From Pedobacter sp. BMA (GTDB lineage: Bacteria > Bacteroidota > Bacteroidia > Sphingobacteriales > Sphingobacteriaceae), in contig NZ_LECU01000002.1 in assembly GCF_001027745.1 (NCBI RefSeq), positions 124,001-188,000 of the forward strand: DNA of 64,000 bases, given 5' to 3'. Below are positions 1 to 8,303 of this stretch, in pieces. The notes beneath the pieces were generated by a model. It was not told the DNA's origin and did not search any database. It saw only the letters and a list, made by a program, of their open reading frames with translations. Made by a program: the position numbers and the translations under genes. Positions within the stretch are counted from its first letter, which is position 1; each line of letters starts with the position of its first letter.

Positions 1-450
1 AAACACAGAAAGTTCAGTGCTTCCTCCGCCCACATCTATGTACAGATAGGTCTTGTTTTCATCCAGGTCGGCTTCGATATGGTTGGCATAAATGATATTT
101 GCTTCGCGCTGTCCCTCTATAATCTCCAGCTTTAGGTTAGCTTGTTCTTGAATTTGTTTAACAATCTCCACGCCGTTCCTGGCCTCACGCATCGCTGAAG
201 TTGCGCATGCCAGATACTCTGAAACATGATAAACATCCATTAAGTGCTTAAACGCCTGCATGGTTTTGATCAGGTCACCAGCCTTTTTCTCAGAAATATG
301 CTGATCTAAAAATGCGTCGTCTCCCAATCTTAAGGGTACGCGAATCAGCGTGTTCTTTTTGTATTTATATTCTCCATCTTGTTTGCTGATATCGGCAATG
401 AGTAATCTCACCGCGTTTGAACCGACATCAACAGCTGCATATCTTAACAT
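1..450 (-). CDS. Exopolyphosphatase / guanosine pentaphosphatase (Ppx/GppA family), N-terminal part, cut by window edge
   Basis: Only the first 150 codons lie in the window; the 3' part is beyond base 1. The reading begins MLRYAAVDVGSNAVRLLIAD, the phosphate-1 motif of the ASKHA fold, and near residues 139-150 shows YIDVGGGSTELSVF, the second phosphate-binding motif. Members of this family hydrolyse inorganic polyphosphate or pppGpp in the cytoplasm; the sequence does not tell the two apart. The ATG shares one base with the stop of the polyphosphate kinase gene upstream (TAATG), so the pair is probably translationally coupled, joining polyphosphate synthesis and breakdown in one operon. Confidence 0.9.
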   Translation of the reverse strand, partial: MLRYAAVDVGSNAVRLLIADISKQDGEYKYKKNTLIRVPLRLGDDAFLDQHISEKKAGDLIKTMQAFKHLMDVYHVSEYLACATSAMREARNGVEIVKQIQEQANLKLEIIEGQREANIIYANHIEADLDENKTYLYIDVGGGSTELSVF

Positions 451-2510
451 TAGGACTGGTGCTTGGTTTTTAAATAATTGTAAATATCTACCTGGGCTCT
501 TATTTTTTTACTTTGCCTGTTCTTATGGTACTTATTGCTATTTGTAGCATTGATTTGCCGCGACTTGGTATTATCCTGAAGTTGCAGGTCTATCATATCC
601 TGTATTTCTTGCTTTACCTCAGCATCAAGAACGGGAAAACCCACTTCCACCCGGTGTTCAAAGTTTCTGCTCATCAAATCAGCTGACGACAAATACATGT
701 CATTTTTCCCGTTGTTACTGAAAATGTAAACGCGGGCATGTTCTAAAAACTTATCAATAATGCTGATTGCAGTAATGTTTTCGCTAAAACCTTTAATTCC
801 GGGAACCAGACAACAAATGCCTCTTATAATCAACTGAATTTTTACCCCCGCGTTGCTGGCGTCATAAAGTTTACTGATAATTCCCTCATCAGCAAGACTA
901 TTTACTTTTAACATGATATAGGCAAGTTTTCCCGCTTTCGCATTTCTAATTTCCCGGTTTATGAAGTTGATAATTTTAGAACGGCTTTCCAAAGGAGATA
1001 CAATCAGGTGCTTAAAGCCTTTCGTAACAGTCCGTTTAGAAAGTGCATCGAACAGTTTTACCAGATCATTGGTAATTTCTTTCTTAGCGGTAAAAATACT
1101 GTGATCACAATATAAACCGGCAGTCTTTTCATTGAAGTTGCCCGTAGCCAGGTTGGCATAATACACTGGTCTGTCTTTCTCAATCCGTTTTACCAGACAG
1201 ATTTTAGAATGCACCTTGTAATCTGTTAGTCCATAGTTTACCTTAACGCCCTCCTCCATCAATCTGCTCGTCCAAAAAATATTGGCTTGCTCATCAAACC
1301 GGGCCTTTAGCTCAACAAGTACCGATACAGATTTCCCATTCTTTGCCGCATTAATCAAAGCATTGATTACTTTAGAGTTTTCAGCAAGGCGATATAACGT
1401 AATCTGAATCTCTGTCACCTTAGGGTCTATCGCTGCTTCACGAAGAAATAATATGATGTAGTCGTAAGACTGATATGGCAAGTTGACCAGGTAGTCTTTC
1501 TTTGCAATTTTTGCAAACACGCTTTCGGTCCGGTGTAAACCATGTACCTTCAATGGAACATTTGGCATGTATTCAAGTTCCTTCTTACCAACGTTAGGAA
1601 AGGCAATGAAGTCCCCGAATTTGTGATATCTGTTTCCAGGGATTAAGCTTTCTGCTTCGAGTTTTAGTTTATTTACCAGTACAGTAAGCATATTTAAAGG
1701 CATTGCCGAATCGTACAGTAAACGCATTGGTTTACCCTTTTTGCGTTTTTCAAGACTGCTCTTTAAATCTTCGATAAACTTATCATTAATATTCTTATCG
1801 ATATCCAGTTCAGCATCACGCGTAAGCTGAATCGAATAGGCTTCCAGACTATCATAGGTAAACACATAAAAGATATCGTCCAGGCAATAACGGATAATGT
1901 CCTCGGCAAGAATAATAAATTTTAGATCGTTTGTTTCGGGCAATACCAGAAACCTGGGTAGATTTGGTGGAATTTCTATAAGTGCATATTTCTCTCTAAC
2001 CCTACTCTCATTTTTCGATAGCTTCACAAAAAAATATAGATATCTGTCCTTTAATTCCGGAAATGGCTTGTCCATATCCAGCATAATGGGTACGAGATTG
2101 GACAAAATTTTATCCCGGAAATGATTCTTTACAAACTCCCCCCTGCTTACATTAAGTTGTGTATCGTTTAAAATGAAGATTCTGTTCTGGGCCAGTTCAT
2201 TAATTAACGTAGCCTGAAATAATTGATCGAATTTACGTTCCTGCTTTACGACAATGTTCTTTATCTCGTTAAGGATTTTTTTCGGGTTGAAACCCAGAAG
2301 GGCTTTCGCTTTATCATTGAGGTTGGTTAGCCGGGTAATCGTTGCTACACGCACCCTGTAAAACTCTTCTAAATTGGAGGAGAAAATTGATAAAAACTTT
2401 ATTCGCTCGATAAGCGGCACAGTTTCATCTGCCGCCTCCTGCAACACTCTGTCGTTAAAATATAACCAGCTTATCTCCCGGTTAAAAAAAGGGATTTTCT
2501 CTTTGCTCAT
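450..2510 (-). CDS. ppk1: Polyphosphate kinase 1
   Basis: The 686-residue protein has the length of PPK1, which reversibly transfers the gamma-phosphate of ATP to inorganic polyphosphate. The N-terminus (FFNREISWLYFNDRVLQEA) is the family signature. The phosphohistidine lies at about H434 in KVHSKICLVKR, next to TGNFNEKTAGLY, and the second conserved histidine at about H591 in FLEHARVYIF; these match E. coli H435 and H592. I chose the ATG at 2510. A reading from 2549 would add 13 residues translated through a terminator-like hairpin (2525-2543). The gene ends TAATG into the ppx/gppA gene. The C-terminal tail, about 40 residues rich in K, N and Q, looks poorly conserved. Confidence 0.96.
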   Translation of the reverse strand: MSKEKIPFFNREISWLYFNDRVLQEAADETVPLIERIKFLSIFSSNLEEFYRVRVATITRLTNLNDKAKALLGFNPKKILNEIKNIVVKQERKFDQLFQATLINELAQNRIFILNDTQLNVSRGEFVKNHFRDKILSNLVPIMLDMDKPFPELKDRYLYFFVKLSKNESRVREKYALIEIPPNLPRFLVLPETNDLKFIILAEDIIRYCLDDIFYVFTYDSLEAYSIQLTRDAELDIDKNINDKFIEDLKSSLEKRKKGKPMRLLYDSAMPLNMLTVLVNKLKLEAESLIPGNRYHKFGDFIAFPNVGKKELEYMPNVPLKVHGLHRTESVFAKIAKKDYLVNLPYQSYDYIILFLREAAIDPKVTEIQITLYRLAENSKVINALINAAKNGKSVSVLVELKARFDEQANIFWTSRLMEEGVKVNYGLTDYKVHSKICLVKRIEKDRPVYYANLATGNFNEKTAGLYCDHSIFTAKKEITNDLVKLFDALSKRTVTKGFKHLIVSPLESRSKIINFINREIRNAKAGKLAYIMLKVNSLADEGIISKLYDASNAGVKIQLIIRGICCLVPGIKGFSENITAISIIDKFLEHARVYIFSNNGKNDMYLSSADLMSRNFEHRVEVGFPVLDAEVKQEIQDMIDLQLQDNTKSRQINATNSNKYHKNRQSKKIRAQVDIYNYLKTKHQS

Positions 2511-2512
2511 GT

Positions 2513-2543
2513 AAAAAATAAAAAATCCCTGCTTAGCAGGGAT
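2513..2543 (-). terminator. Hairpin with U-tract between the lysine-rich gene and ppk1
   Basis: An 8-bp perfect stem (ATCCCTGC / GCAGGGAT, 3-base loop, 2525-2543) is followed on the minus strand by a run of T (2520-2525) and then more T-rich sequence. It fits a rho-independent terminator for the gene starting at 3240. It ends only about 10 bases before the ppk1 ATG, so it also forms the ppk1 leader. Confidence 0.6.
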
Positions 2544-2607
2544 GCTCAAAACTGCACATTAATTTGTTAAATAAATGTTAATTCATTCGCCCATTAACGT
2601 TAACAAA

Positions 2608-3240
2608 TTACTTTTTTACCCTGCTTTTCGCAACTTCTTTAACAGCAGTTTTTGGTTCCCTGATTGTTTCTTCATCGTTTTCCGTAATTTCAACAGCTTT
2701 TGTAGATGCCTTCTTTTTAGCAGGTGTTGAATTCTTTGTTGCCTGTGCCACTTCAGTCCCCTTCTTAATCAATGGTGTTGATGTGGAGTCAGTAGCCTCA
2801 GCAGCTTTGTCTTTTACTGCTAATGCTGTTTTTGTAATAGCTTCCACTACTTTTTCTTCCGAGGCAATAGCTGCAACCTTGACACTCTGTATAACAGGTT
2901 TCGCTTTTGAAACCGCTTTTTTAACTACCTTTTCGGCTGTCTTTTCTGCTTTGCTCGTTTTACTTTTTAATTCCTGCTTTGCAGTTTCTGCTTTCTCCTT
3001 TGAAGAATGAAGCAAGTCATCGATTTTGTTTCCAACGTCTGATTTGATGATAGTAAACTTTTTGGTCAGTTTTTTTGCAACACGTTTACTGGCTTCTGCA
3101 ACTTCTGTAGTTATTTCTGAAGCATCATGTCCTAAACTCTTTACCACATCCAGAAACTGTGCGGTTAAAGACTGCTCTAGTTGTTTTTTGACATCTTTTT
3201 TTGTTACTTTTTTTTGAGACTTCGCTTTAGTGGTTTTCAT
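2608..3240 (-). CDS. Lysine/alanine-rich histone H1-like protein
   Basis: This 210-residue protein has no signal peptide and is extremely rich in K, A, T, E and S. The N-terminus (KTTKAKSQKKVTKKDVKKQ) and C-terminus (VAKSRVKK) are highly basic. The middle, about residues 25-150, has long amphipathic helical stretches with heptad-like K/A/E patterns. Such composition is seen in histone H1/AlgP-like DNA-binding proteins and in phasin-like proteins; I cannot decide between them. It sits upstream of ppk1, which makes a polyphosphate link conceivable but unproven. It is divergent from yajQ, with 73 bases between the starts. Confidence 0.75.
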   Translation of the reverse strand: MKTTKAKSQKKVTKKDVKKQLEQSLTAQFLDVVKSLGHDASEITTEVAEASKRVAKKLTKKFTIIKSDVGNKIDDLLHSSKEKAETAKQELKSKTSKAEKTAEKVVKKAVSKAKPVIQSVKVAAIASEEKVVEAITKTALAVKDKAAEATDSTSTPLIKKGTEVAQATKNSTPAKKKASTKAVEITENDEETIREPKTAVKEVAKSRVKK

Positions 3241-3313
3241 ATTATTTTTCGTTTTTTTGTGTGATAGGTTTAGAAGTACTAAATCTACTTATTTTAATTT
3301 TAAAGCTAAAACC

Positions 3314-3805
3314 ATGCCTTCCTTCGATATTGTGAGTAAAGTTGATGCGCAAACGCTAGACAATGCGATTAACAATGCAAAAAAAGAAATCTTGAACCGA
3401 TTTGATTTTAACGGATCGAAAAGTACAATCGATTTGGATAAGAAAACAAATGTTGTAACCATTGTTACTGAAGATGATATGCGGCTAAAGGCTATCGAGG
3501 GTTCCATTATTTCCAGAATGATGAAACAAAATTTAGACCCTAAAAGTTTGGATTTTGGGAAAGAGAATATTGCATCCGGTAACATGATCCGAAAAGAGAT
3601 TTCCATAAAAGAAGGTCTTGATAAAGAAGCCTCTAAAAAGGTAGTAGCAAAAATTAAAGCAAGCGGTTTGAAAGTTCAACCTTCAATTATGGATGATCAG
3701 GTTCGTGTAACTGCAAAAAAAATTGATGATCTGCAAGCGGTCATTAACCTTTGCAGGTCTGAAGATTTTGGTCAGCCTTTGCAATTTATTAATATGCGAA
3801 ACTAG
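3314..3805 (+). CDS. YajQ family cyclic di-GMP/nucleotide-binding protein (DUF520)
   Basis: The 163-residue protein starts MPSFDIVSKVDAQTLDNAIN, the hallmark of the YajQ/DUF520 family, and ends with the conserved EDFGQPLQFINMRN. YajQ proteins are small cytoplasmic proteins with two ferredoxin-like folds; some bind c-di-GMP and modulate transcription factors. The ATG at 3314 was chosen because an upstream in-frame start at 3230 would add 28 residues unlike the family. The gene is alone on its strand, followed after 71 bases by the DUF4142 lipoprotein gene. Confidence 0.93.
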   Translation: MPSFDIVSKVDAQTLDNAINNAKKEILNRFDFNGSKSTIDLDKKTNVVTIVTEDDMRLKAIEGSIISRMMKQNLDPKSLDFGKENIASGNMIRKEISIKEGLDKEASKKVVAKIKASGLKVQPSIMDDQVRVTAKKIDDLQAVINLCRSEDFGQPLQFINMRN

Positions 3806-3876
3806 TATCCCAAAGCTTTCAAAAACCTTTTTGTGTCTCTCTTGTTCTGAATATACAATCAAAATTTAGAGAAAAC

Positions 3877-4473
3877 ATGAAAAAGATATTGTTAATTTCT
3901 ACAATAGCAATAGGAGCTTTGTCATTTCAAGCATGTCAAACTGCTGATAAAAAGTCGTCAACATTAAAAGACAGTGTAGGAGGAGATACCACGATGGTTA
4001 ACGGTAACCATGTTACTGGTTCAGAAAGTACTCAGTCAGGCCTGGACGAAAGCGGATCCACGTTCCTAAGGAAAGCAGCCGTGGGTGGCATCATGGAGGT
4101 TGAGGCTTCCAAAATCGCTATAAAAAATGCTTCTAATCAGGAGGTGAAGAACTTTGCAGCTAAAATGCTGGAAGACCATTCAAAAGCCAATGCCGAACTT
4201 AAAGAATTGGCTAGGAATAAAAAGGTGATTACTCCAGAAGCATTGCCTGCTGATGACCAGATTCATATTGATGCAATGAAAAAACTGACAGGTGCTGAAT
4301 TTGATAAGCACTACATCGGTATGATGGTAACTGATCATGATAAAACAGTTGCCTTGTTTAAAGAAGGTTCAGCAAACAGAGATGCAGATTTGAAACAATG
4401 GGCAACCAAAACGCTGTCCGTTATAGAAGAACATGATGAGATAGCTAAGAAAATAGCGCTGAGTCTAAAATAA
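3877..4473 (+). CDS. DUF4142 domain lipoprotein (ferritin-like, secreted)
   Basis: The 198-residue precursor has a lipoprotein signal peptide ending at the lipobox LSFQAC, so C20 would be acylated and the protein anchored in the outer or inner membrane. From about residue 65 to the end it matches the DUF4142 pattern: FLRKAAVGGIMEVEASKIAIKNASNQEVKNFA, given here only to show the spacing in pieces: AVGGIMEVEAS, EVKNFAAKMLEDHSKAN, and HIDAMKKLTGAEFDKHYI. DUF4142 is a four-helix, ferritin-like domain of unknown function common in Bacteroidota. A strong terminator follows at 4499-4529. Confidence 0.85.
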   Translation: MKKILLISTIAIGALSFQACQTADKKSSTLKDSVGGDTTMVNGNHVTGSESTQSGLDESGSTFLRKAAVGGIMEVEASKIAIKNASNQEVKNFAAKMLEDHSKANAELKELARNKKVITPEALPADDQIHIDAMKKLTGAEFDKHYIGMMVTDHDKTVALFKEGSANRDADLKQWATKTLSVIEEHDEIAKKIALSLK

Positions 4474-4498
4474 TTTTATCACCAGTAACAGTATATAA

Positions 4499-4529
4499 AT
4501 CCCGGATGGTATATCCGGGATTTTTTTTT
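4499..4529 (+). terminator. Rho-independent terminator of the DUF4142 gene
   Basis: A perfect 9-bp stem (ATCCCGGAT / ATCCGGGAT) with a 5-base loop is followed directly by nine T residues. Confidence 0.93.
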
Positions 4530-4562
4530 GCCATGTTCCACGGGCATTATTTTTTAATACAT

Positions 4563-4595
4563 TTTGGGCAAAGAAAAAAATTAACATTAACTTTC
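4563..4595 (+). promoter_or_regulatory. Candidate Bacteroidota-type promoter of the S8 protease gene
   Basis: A -33 TTTG at 4563-4566 is followed after 21 bases by TAACTTTC at 4588-4595, one mismatch from the -7 consensus TAnnTTTG. Transcription would start near 4602, giving a leader of about 20 bases. Confidence 0.5.
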
Positions 4596-4620
4596 GACGT
4601 TTAATACAAAAAGACACTAA

Positions 4621-6216
4621 ATGAATAAAAGTAAATTATTTAATGTACTGCTTACAGGTACATTTGTGATAGCATTGCCGCTTTTTGCCAGTGCACAAAA
4701 AGCCAACTGGCAAAACCTTGATCTTAAATCTGACACTACCTTCGGTATCAGCACAGAGAAAGCTTACAAAGAGCTATTGAAAGGAAAAAAATCAACCAAA
4801 GTTATTGTTGCAGTTAATGATGGTGGTGTTGAATCAACACATGAAGACCTGAAACGCATCATGTGGGTAAACGCAAAAGAGATTGCTGGTAATGGAAAAG
4901 ACGATGATAAAAACGGTTATACTGATGATATCAATGGTTGGAATTTCATTGGTGGCGCCAAAGGGTCCATTAATTTCGAAACATTGGAACTTACCCGTTT
5001 GGTTCGCCGCGGCCAAACCCGTTTTGCAAATACTACTGATGCAACCGTAGCAGAAAAAGATAAAAAAGATTGGGAAACTTTTAAGGTCGAAAGAGCAGAT
5101 TTAGAAAAACAACTTGCAGAATCTAGAGAAGGTTTAGCAGGTATAACGGGGTTTAAGAATGCCCTGGATGCTGTGGTAAAGAAAATCGGAAAAGAAAATC
5201 CCACTGCCGATGACTTTAAGAACTTTAAGCCAGCTTCTGATGTCGAAGGCCGCATTCAAGGAGTAATGGCTCAACAATTACAGAAAGGAAGTTTCAAAGA
5301 TTTCTATGAAGATCAAATTAAAGAAGGACTGGATTATTACACCCGTCAGGCAGAATACAATTTAAACCTTGATTATGATCCTCGTGCTATAGTTGGTGAT
5401 AATCCTAACGATGCTACTGAGAAGTTTTATGGTAATAATGACGTTGCTGGTCCGGATGCCATGCATGGTACACACGTTGCCGGAATCATTGCCGCAGATA
5501 GAACAAATAAAATAGGTATTTCAGGTGTCGCTGATAATGTAGTTATTATGGGGGTACGTTGTACGCCTAACGGTGATGAGCGTGATAAGGATGTTGCAAA
5601 TGGTATACGGTACGCGGTCGACAATGGTGCTAAAGTCATCAACATGAGCTTTGGTAAAGCTTATTCGTGGGATAAGGCGGTAGTGAATGAGGCAATGAAA
5701 TATGCAGCATTAAAAGACGTTTTGATTGTTCAGGCGGCTGGAAATGAGAATAAGGATATCGATTTAGAAAACAACTTCCCTAACCATAAAGATCTTGACG
5801 AAAAAACAATTGCTTCATGGATCACTGTTGGCGCTTCTGGACCAAAAGATGATGAGACTTTGAAAGCAAGCTTCTCTAATTTTGGTAAAACTCAGGTCGA
5901 CGTTTTCGCTCCGGGTGTACAGATTTATTCTACAGTTCCAGGTTCGAAATATAAAAACCTGGATGGTACAAGTATGGCATCACCGGTAGTTGCAGGATTA
6001 GCCGGATTAATCCGTTCATACTATCCTAAACTGAGTGCGGCTCAGGTAAAGGAAATTATCGTGAAGTCTGTTACAAAAGTAAATCACAACGTGTCATATA
6101 AGAAAGGTGAAGAAGGTGCCGAACAAGACGTATCTGTTCCATTTTCAGATTTATGTATCAGCGGTGGTGTTGTAAATGCATACAATGCACTAAAGCTTGC
6201 TGCAACATACAAATAG
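4621..6216 (+). CDS. Secreted S8 (subtilisin-like) serine peptidase
   Basis: The 531-residue precursor has a signal peptide cleaved near ASA-QK (about residue 25). The catalytic triad is visible: D67 in VAVNDGGVESTHED, H282 in MHGTHVAGIIAA and S451 in GTSMASPVVAGLAGLI. About 215 residues separate the Asp and His blocks, much more than in subtilisin; the insert (about 85-270) is charged and helical. The C-terminal part ends close to the fold, without a visible type IX sorting domain. The protein is expected in the periplasm or outside the cell. It has its own likely promoter and shares a long hairpin terminator with the convergent gene downstream. Confidence 0.93.
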   Translation: MNKSKLFNVLLTGTFVIALPLFASAQKANWQNLDLKSDTTFGISTEKAYKELLKGKKSTKVIVAVNDGGVESTHEDLKRIMWVNAKEIAGNGKDDDKNGYTDDINGWNFIGGAKGSINFETLELTRLVRRGQTRFANTTDATVAEKDKKDWETFKVERADLEKQLAESREGLAGITGFKNALDAVVKKIGKENPTADDFKNFKPASDVEGRIQGVMAQQLQKGSFKDFYEDQIKEGLDYYTRQAEYNLNLDYDPRAIVGDNPNDATEKFYGNNDVAGPDAMHGTHVAGIIAADRTNKIGISGVADNVVIMGVRCTPNGDERDKDVANGIRYAVDNGAKVINMSFGKAYSWDKAVVNEAMKYAALKDVLIVQAAGNENKDIDLENNFPNHKDLDEKTIASWITVGASGPKDDETLKASFSNFGKTQVDVFAPGVQIYSTVPGSKYKNLDGTSMASPVVAGLAGLIRSYYPKLSAAQVKEIIVKSVTKVNHNVSYKKGEEGAEQDVSVPFSDLCISGGVVNAYNALKLAATYK

Positions 6217-6226
6217 GAGAAAAACT

Positions 6227-6274
6227 TATATATGCAAAAGGCGAATCATTATTGATTCGCCTTTTGCATATATA
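6227..6274. terminator. Bidirectional hairpin terminator, 22-bp perfect stem
   Basis: The arms at 6227-6248 and 6253-6274 are perfectly complementary over 22 bp with a TTAT loop. The core GGCGAATCA...TGATTCGCC is followed by TTTT in both directions. It lies between the ends of the convergent S8 protease and glycine-zipper genes. Confidence 0.85.
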
Positions 6275-6284
6275 ATAGATTGTT

Positions 6285-6773
6285 CTATTGAGCTCTACCG
6301 CTCTTTTTATCTTCTCCTCGTCCAATCAGATAACCACCACCTGCACCAACTAAACCACCGATAACAGCACCACGGCCTTTTTTCTTATCAATTAATGCAC
6401 CACCAACAGCACCCGCTGCACCACCAATTACAGCACCTTTAGCGGCATCACTCCAACCTTTTTTCTTAGCTGTAGGCTGTGTTGTACCACCATATGAACT
6501 TGAACTTCCACCCGAGCTGGAGTAAGATCTGGATGATGCTGCTCCCGCTCTTCTGGCTGCAACAAGTTCGGCCTGATGTTGAGCCTCTTTTTCAGCTTCA
6601 ACTTTAGCAGTTTCAGCTTTTTTAAATGAATCTAGTCTTAAACTATCTTTAACGGCTTTAATCGCTAGTTGCTTATCAGCTTCCTGTTGTTTCAAAGCGG
6701 CTTCTTCTTTTGCCCTGTTGTTACAAGCAAACATTACAGAACTTAATGCAATTACTACAAATATCTTTTTCAT
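6285..6773 (-). CDS. Glycine-zipper lipoprotein (YMGG-like)
   Basis: The 162-residue precursor has a lipobox (SVMFACNN, C17). A charged coiled-coil-like segment rich in A, E, K and Q follows (about 20-75), then a Ser/Tyr/Gly linker (about 78-100). At about 107-153 is a glycine-zipper domain (GAVIGGAAGAVGGALID and GAVIGGLVGAGGGYLIG), which usually forms a membrane-embedded helical hairpin. Proteins like this are common in Gram-negative cell envelopes; the function is unknown. It stands alone, convergent with the S8 protease. Confidence 0.85.
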   Translation of the reverse strand: MKKIFVVIALSSVMFACNNRAKEEAALKQQEADKQLAIKAVKDSLRLDSFKKAETAKVEAEKEAQHQAELVAARRAGAASSRSYSSSGGSSSSYGGTTQPTAKKKGWSDAAKGAVIGGAAGAVGGALIDKKKGRGAVIGGLVGAGGGYLIGRGEDKKSGRAQ

Positions 6774-6901
6774 AACGTTTTAATTTAATCAGATCTACAT
6801 CAGCTACCTAACCCAGTTGATGCATGTTCCTTTCCATGTGCGATTAGTTAATTACAACTACTAAAGAAAAAATGATGCCAAAATGTTTTAGGTTCAGATA
6901 A

Positions 6902-7627
6902 TTAATTAATTAAATCAATAAACCAGAAGCCTGATATGCTTGATGTATCTTTCGCTTCTTCGTCTGCAGGGTCAGTATCAACAGGTGCCCGATAAGTTTT
7001 GAAAACCTTTTCTCCGAGCTCAAATTCTATCTTTTTCCTAAATATAGGCCCTTGGAAAGCGAACGTATGAAATTCGCCATTCTCACCGCACGGGTCGATT
7101 TTAGGTGGTAAATTATGAATCAGATCCAGGGTAATTACCTCGCCACATACCATCTCCAGGTCTTGTCGTGTGCATACAATAATGGTTTTATAGTTCAGCT
7201 CCAAAAATTCCTGAATAAGCAAACGAGTGTCCAGTTTCCAAAGCGGAAATATGGCTTTTAGTCCGATTTCTTCTAATTTAGTTTCCCTGTAAGTGCGAAG
7301 GTCTTCGAGGTGAATGTCGCCAAATATGGAATGGGTAATACCTTCCTCCTTAAATTTTAAAAGGTGCATACGCATTGTTTCATCATAATGCTCCATCGTA
7401 GGCATTTCACCCAAACGAATCTGATACAACGGTATACCAATGCTTTCTGCCTGCTTAATTAGCAAGCTCTCTCTAACCCCATGCATCGATATACGGTTAA
7501 ACTCATCAGTTAAAGTTGTAACCAGATAACAAATCTCAATGGTTGGATCCTTCAATGCATAGTGCAGTGCCAATGTACTGTCTTTGCCCCCACTCCAGTT
7601 AAAGATACAACGTTTTTTAACGGCCAT
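6902..7627 (-). CDS. Dph6-related ATP pyrophosphatase (PP-loop family)
   Basis: The 241-residue protein carries the PP-loop SGGKDST at residues 12-18, followed by LALHYAL. It resembles archaeal and eukaryotic diphthine-ammonia ligase (Dph6), which adenylates a carboxylate and amidates it. Bacteria lack diphthamide, so the substrate here is different and unknown. Later motifs include SMHGVRESLLIKQAES, HSIFGDIHLEDLR and CGENGEFHTFAFQGP; the last is typical of the family. It overlaps the end of the sirtuin gene by 11 bases and is the last gene of the B12-riboswitch transcription unit, which hints at a role in corrinoid handling, such as an amidation, but this is inference. Confidence 0.85.
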   Translation of the reverse strand: MAVKKRCIFNWSGGKDSTLALHYALKDPTIEICYLVTTLTDEFNRISMHGVRESLLIKQAESIGIPLYQIRLGEMPTMEHYDETMRMHLLKFKEEGITHSIFGDIHLEDLRTYRETKLEEIGLKAIFPLWKLDTRLLIQEFLELNYKTIIVCTRQDLEMVCGEVITLDLIHNLPPKIDPCGENGEFHTFAFQGPIFRKKIEFELGEKVFKTYRAPVDTDPADEEAKDTSSISGFWFIDLIN

Positions 7628-8303
7628 TTAACAGGATTTCTTTCAGTGCCGACATTCCTTCAACAGCACTCTGCTGTATAGTGGTCACATTTTTGTATCT
7701 ACCAACATCAGGTGTTCTCGGATCAATAATGTATTTTTTTGTTGCTGAAGGTATAAAGTCTATCAAGCCCGCCGCCGGGTAAACAGCCAGTGAAGTGCCA
7801 ATCAAAACAAATAAGTCTGCCTGCCTGCAAATTTTAGCCGCTACTTCGATCATTGGAACAGCTTCCCCGAACCATACTACATGTGGGCGCAGTTGAGTAC
7901 CTAACTCGCACAGGTCTCCCATTTTGATTTCATCTCCTTCTATTACATAGGTCAGGTCTGCCCTTCTGTCTGATTGAGATTTGGTAATAACTCCGTGGAG
8001 ATGAGTGACCTTCGTAGAACCAGCACGCTCATGCAAGTCATCTATATTCTGTGTGATAATCTCAACATCAAAATGAGCTTCCAGTTCCGCCAGGATTTCG
8101 TGGGCGCGATTAGGCTTTGCTGTAATGACCTGCTTCCGCCGTTCGTTATAAAATTGCTGAACCAATACTGGATTACGTTCCCACGCTTCTGGTGTCGCAA
8201 CGTCATAAACATTGTAACCTTCCCAAAGTCCGTCAGCATCCCTGAATGTCTTTAAACCGCTTTCGGCACTGATGCCTGCGCCTGTTAAAACAACTATTTT
8301 CAT
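7617..8303 (-). CDS. cobB: Sir2-family NAD-dependent protein deacylase (CobB type)
   Basis: The 228-residue protein is a bacterial class III sirtuin. It has GAGISAESGLKTFRDADGLW (residues 8-27), TQNIDDLHERAGS (about 84-96) and the catalytic His in HLHG (H103). Y52 and R55 in FYNERR match the YxxR acyl-pocket residues of CobB/SIRT5, which favour succinyl and other acidic acyl groups. Only two cysteines are present, so the usual Cys4 zinc site is missing. The ATG overlaps the stop of the BtuF-like gene by one base (TAATG). Its place in a B12 operon is notable because Salmonella cobB was first found through cobalamin synthesis. Confidence 0.93.
   Translation of the reverse strand: MKIVVLTGAGISAESGLKTFRDADGLWEGYNVYDVATPEAWERNPVLVQQFYNERRKQVITAKPNRAHEILAELEAHFDVEIITQNIDDLHERAGSTKVTHLHGVITKSQSDRRADLTYVIEGDEIKMGDLCELGTQLRPHVVWFGEAVPMIEVAAKICRQADLFVLIGTSLAVYPAAGLIDFIPSATKKYIIDPRTPDVGRYKNVTTIQQSAVEGMSALKEILLNGR

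Noticed and set aside
350..547. 65-residue plus-strand reading frame
   Set aside because: It is antisense to the ppx/gppA start and the ppk1 end, with low-complexity hydrophobic sequence.
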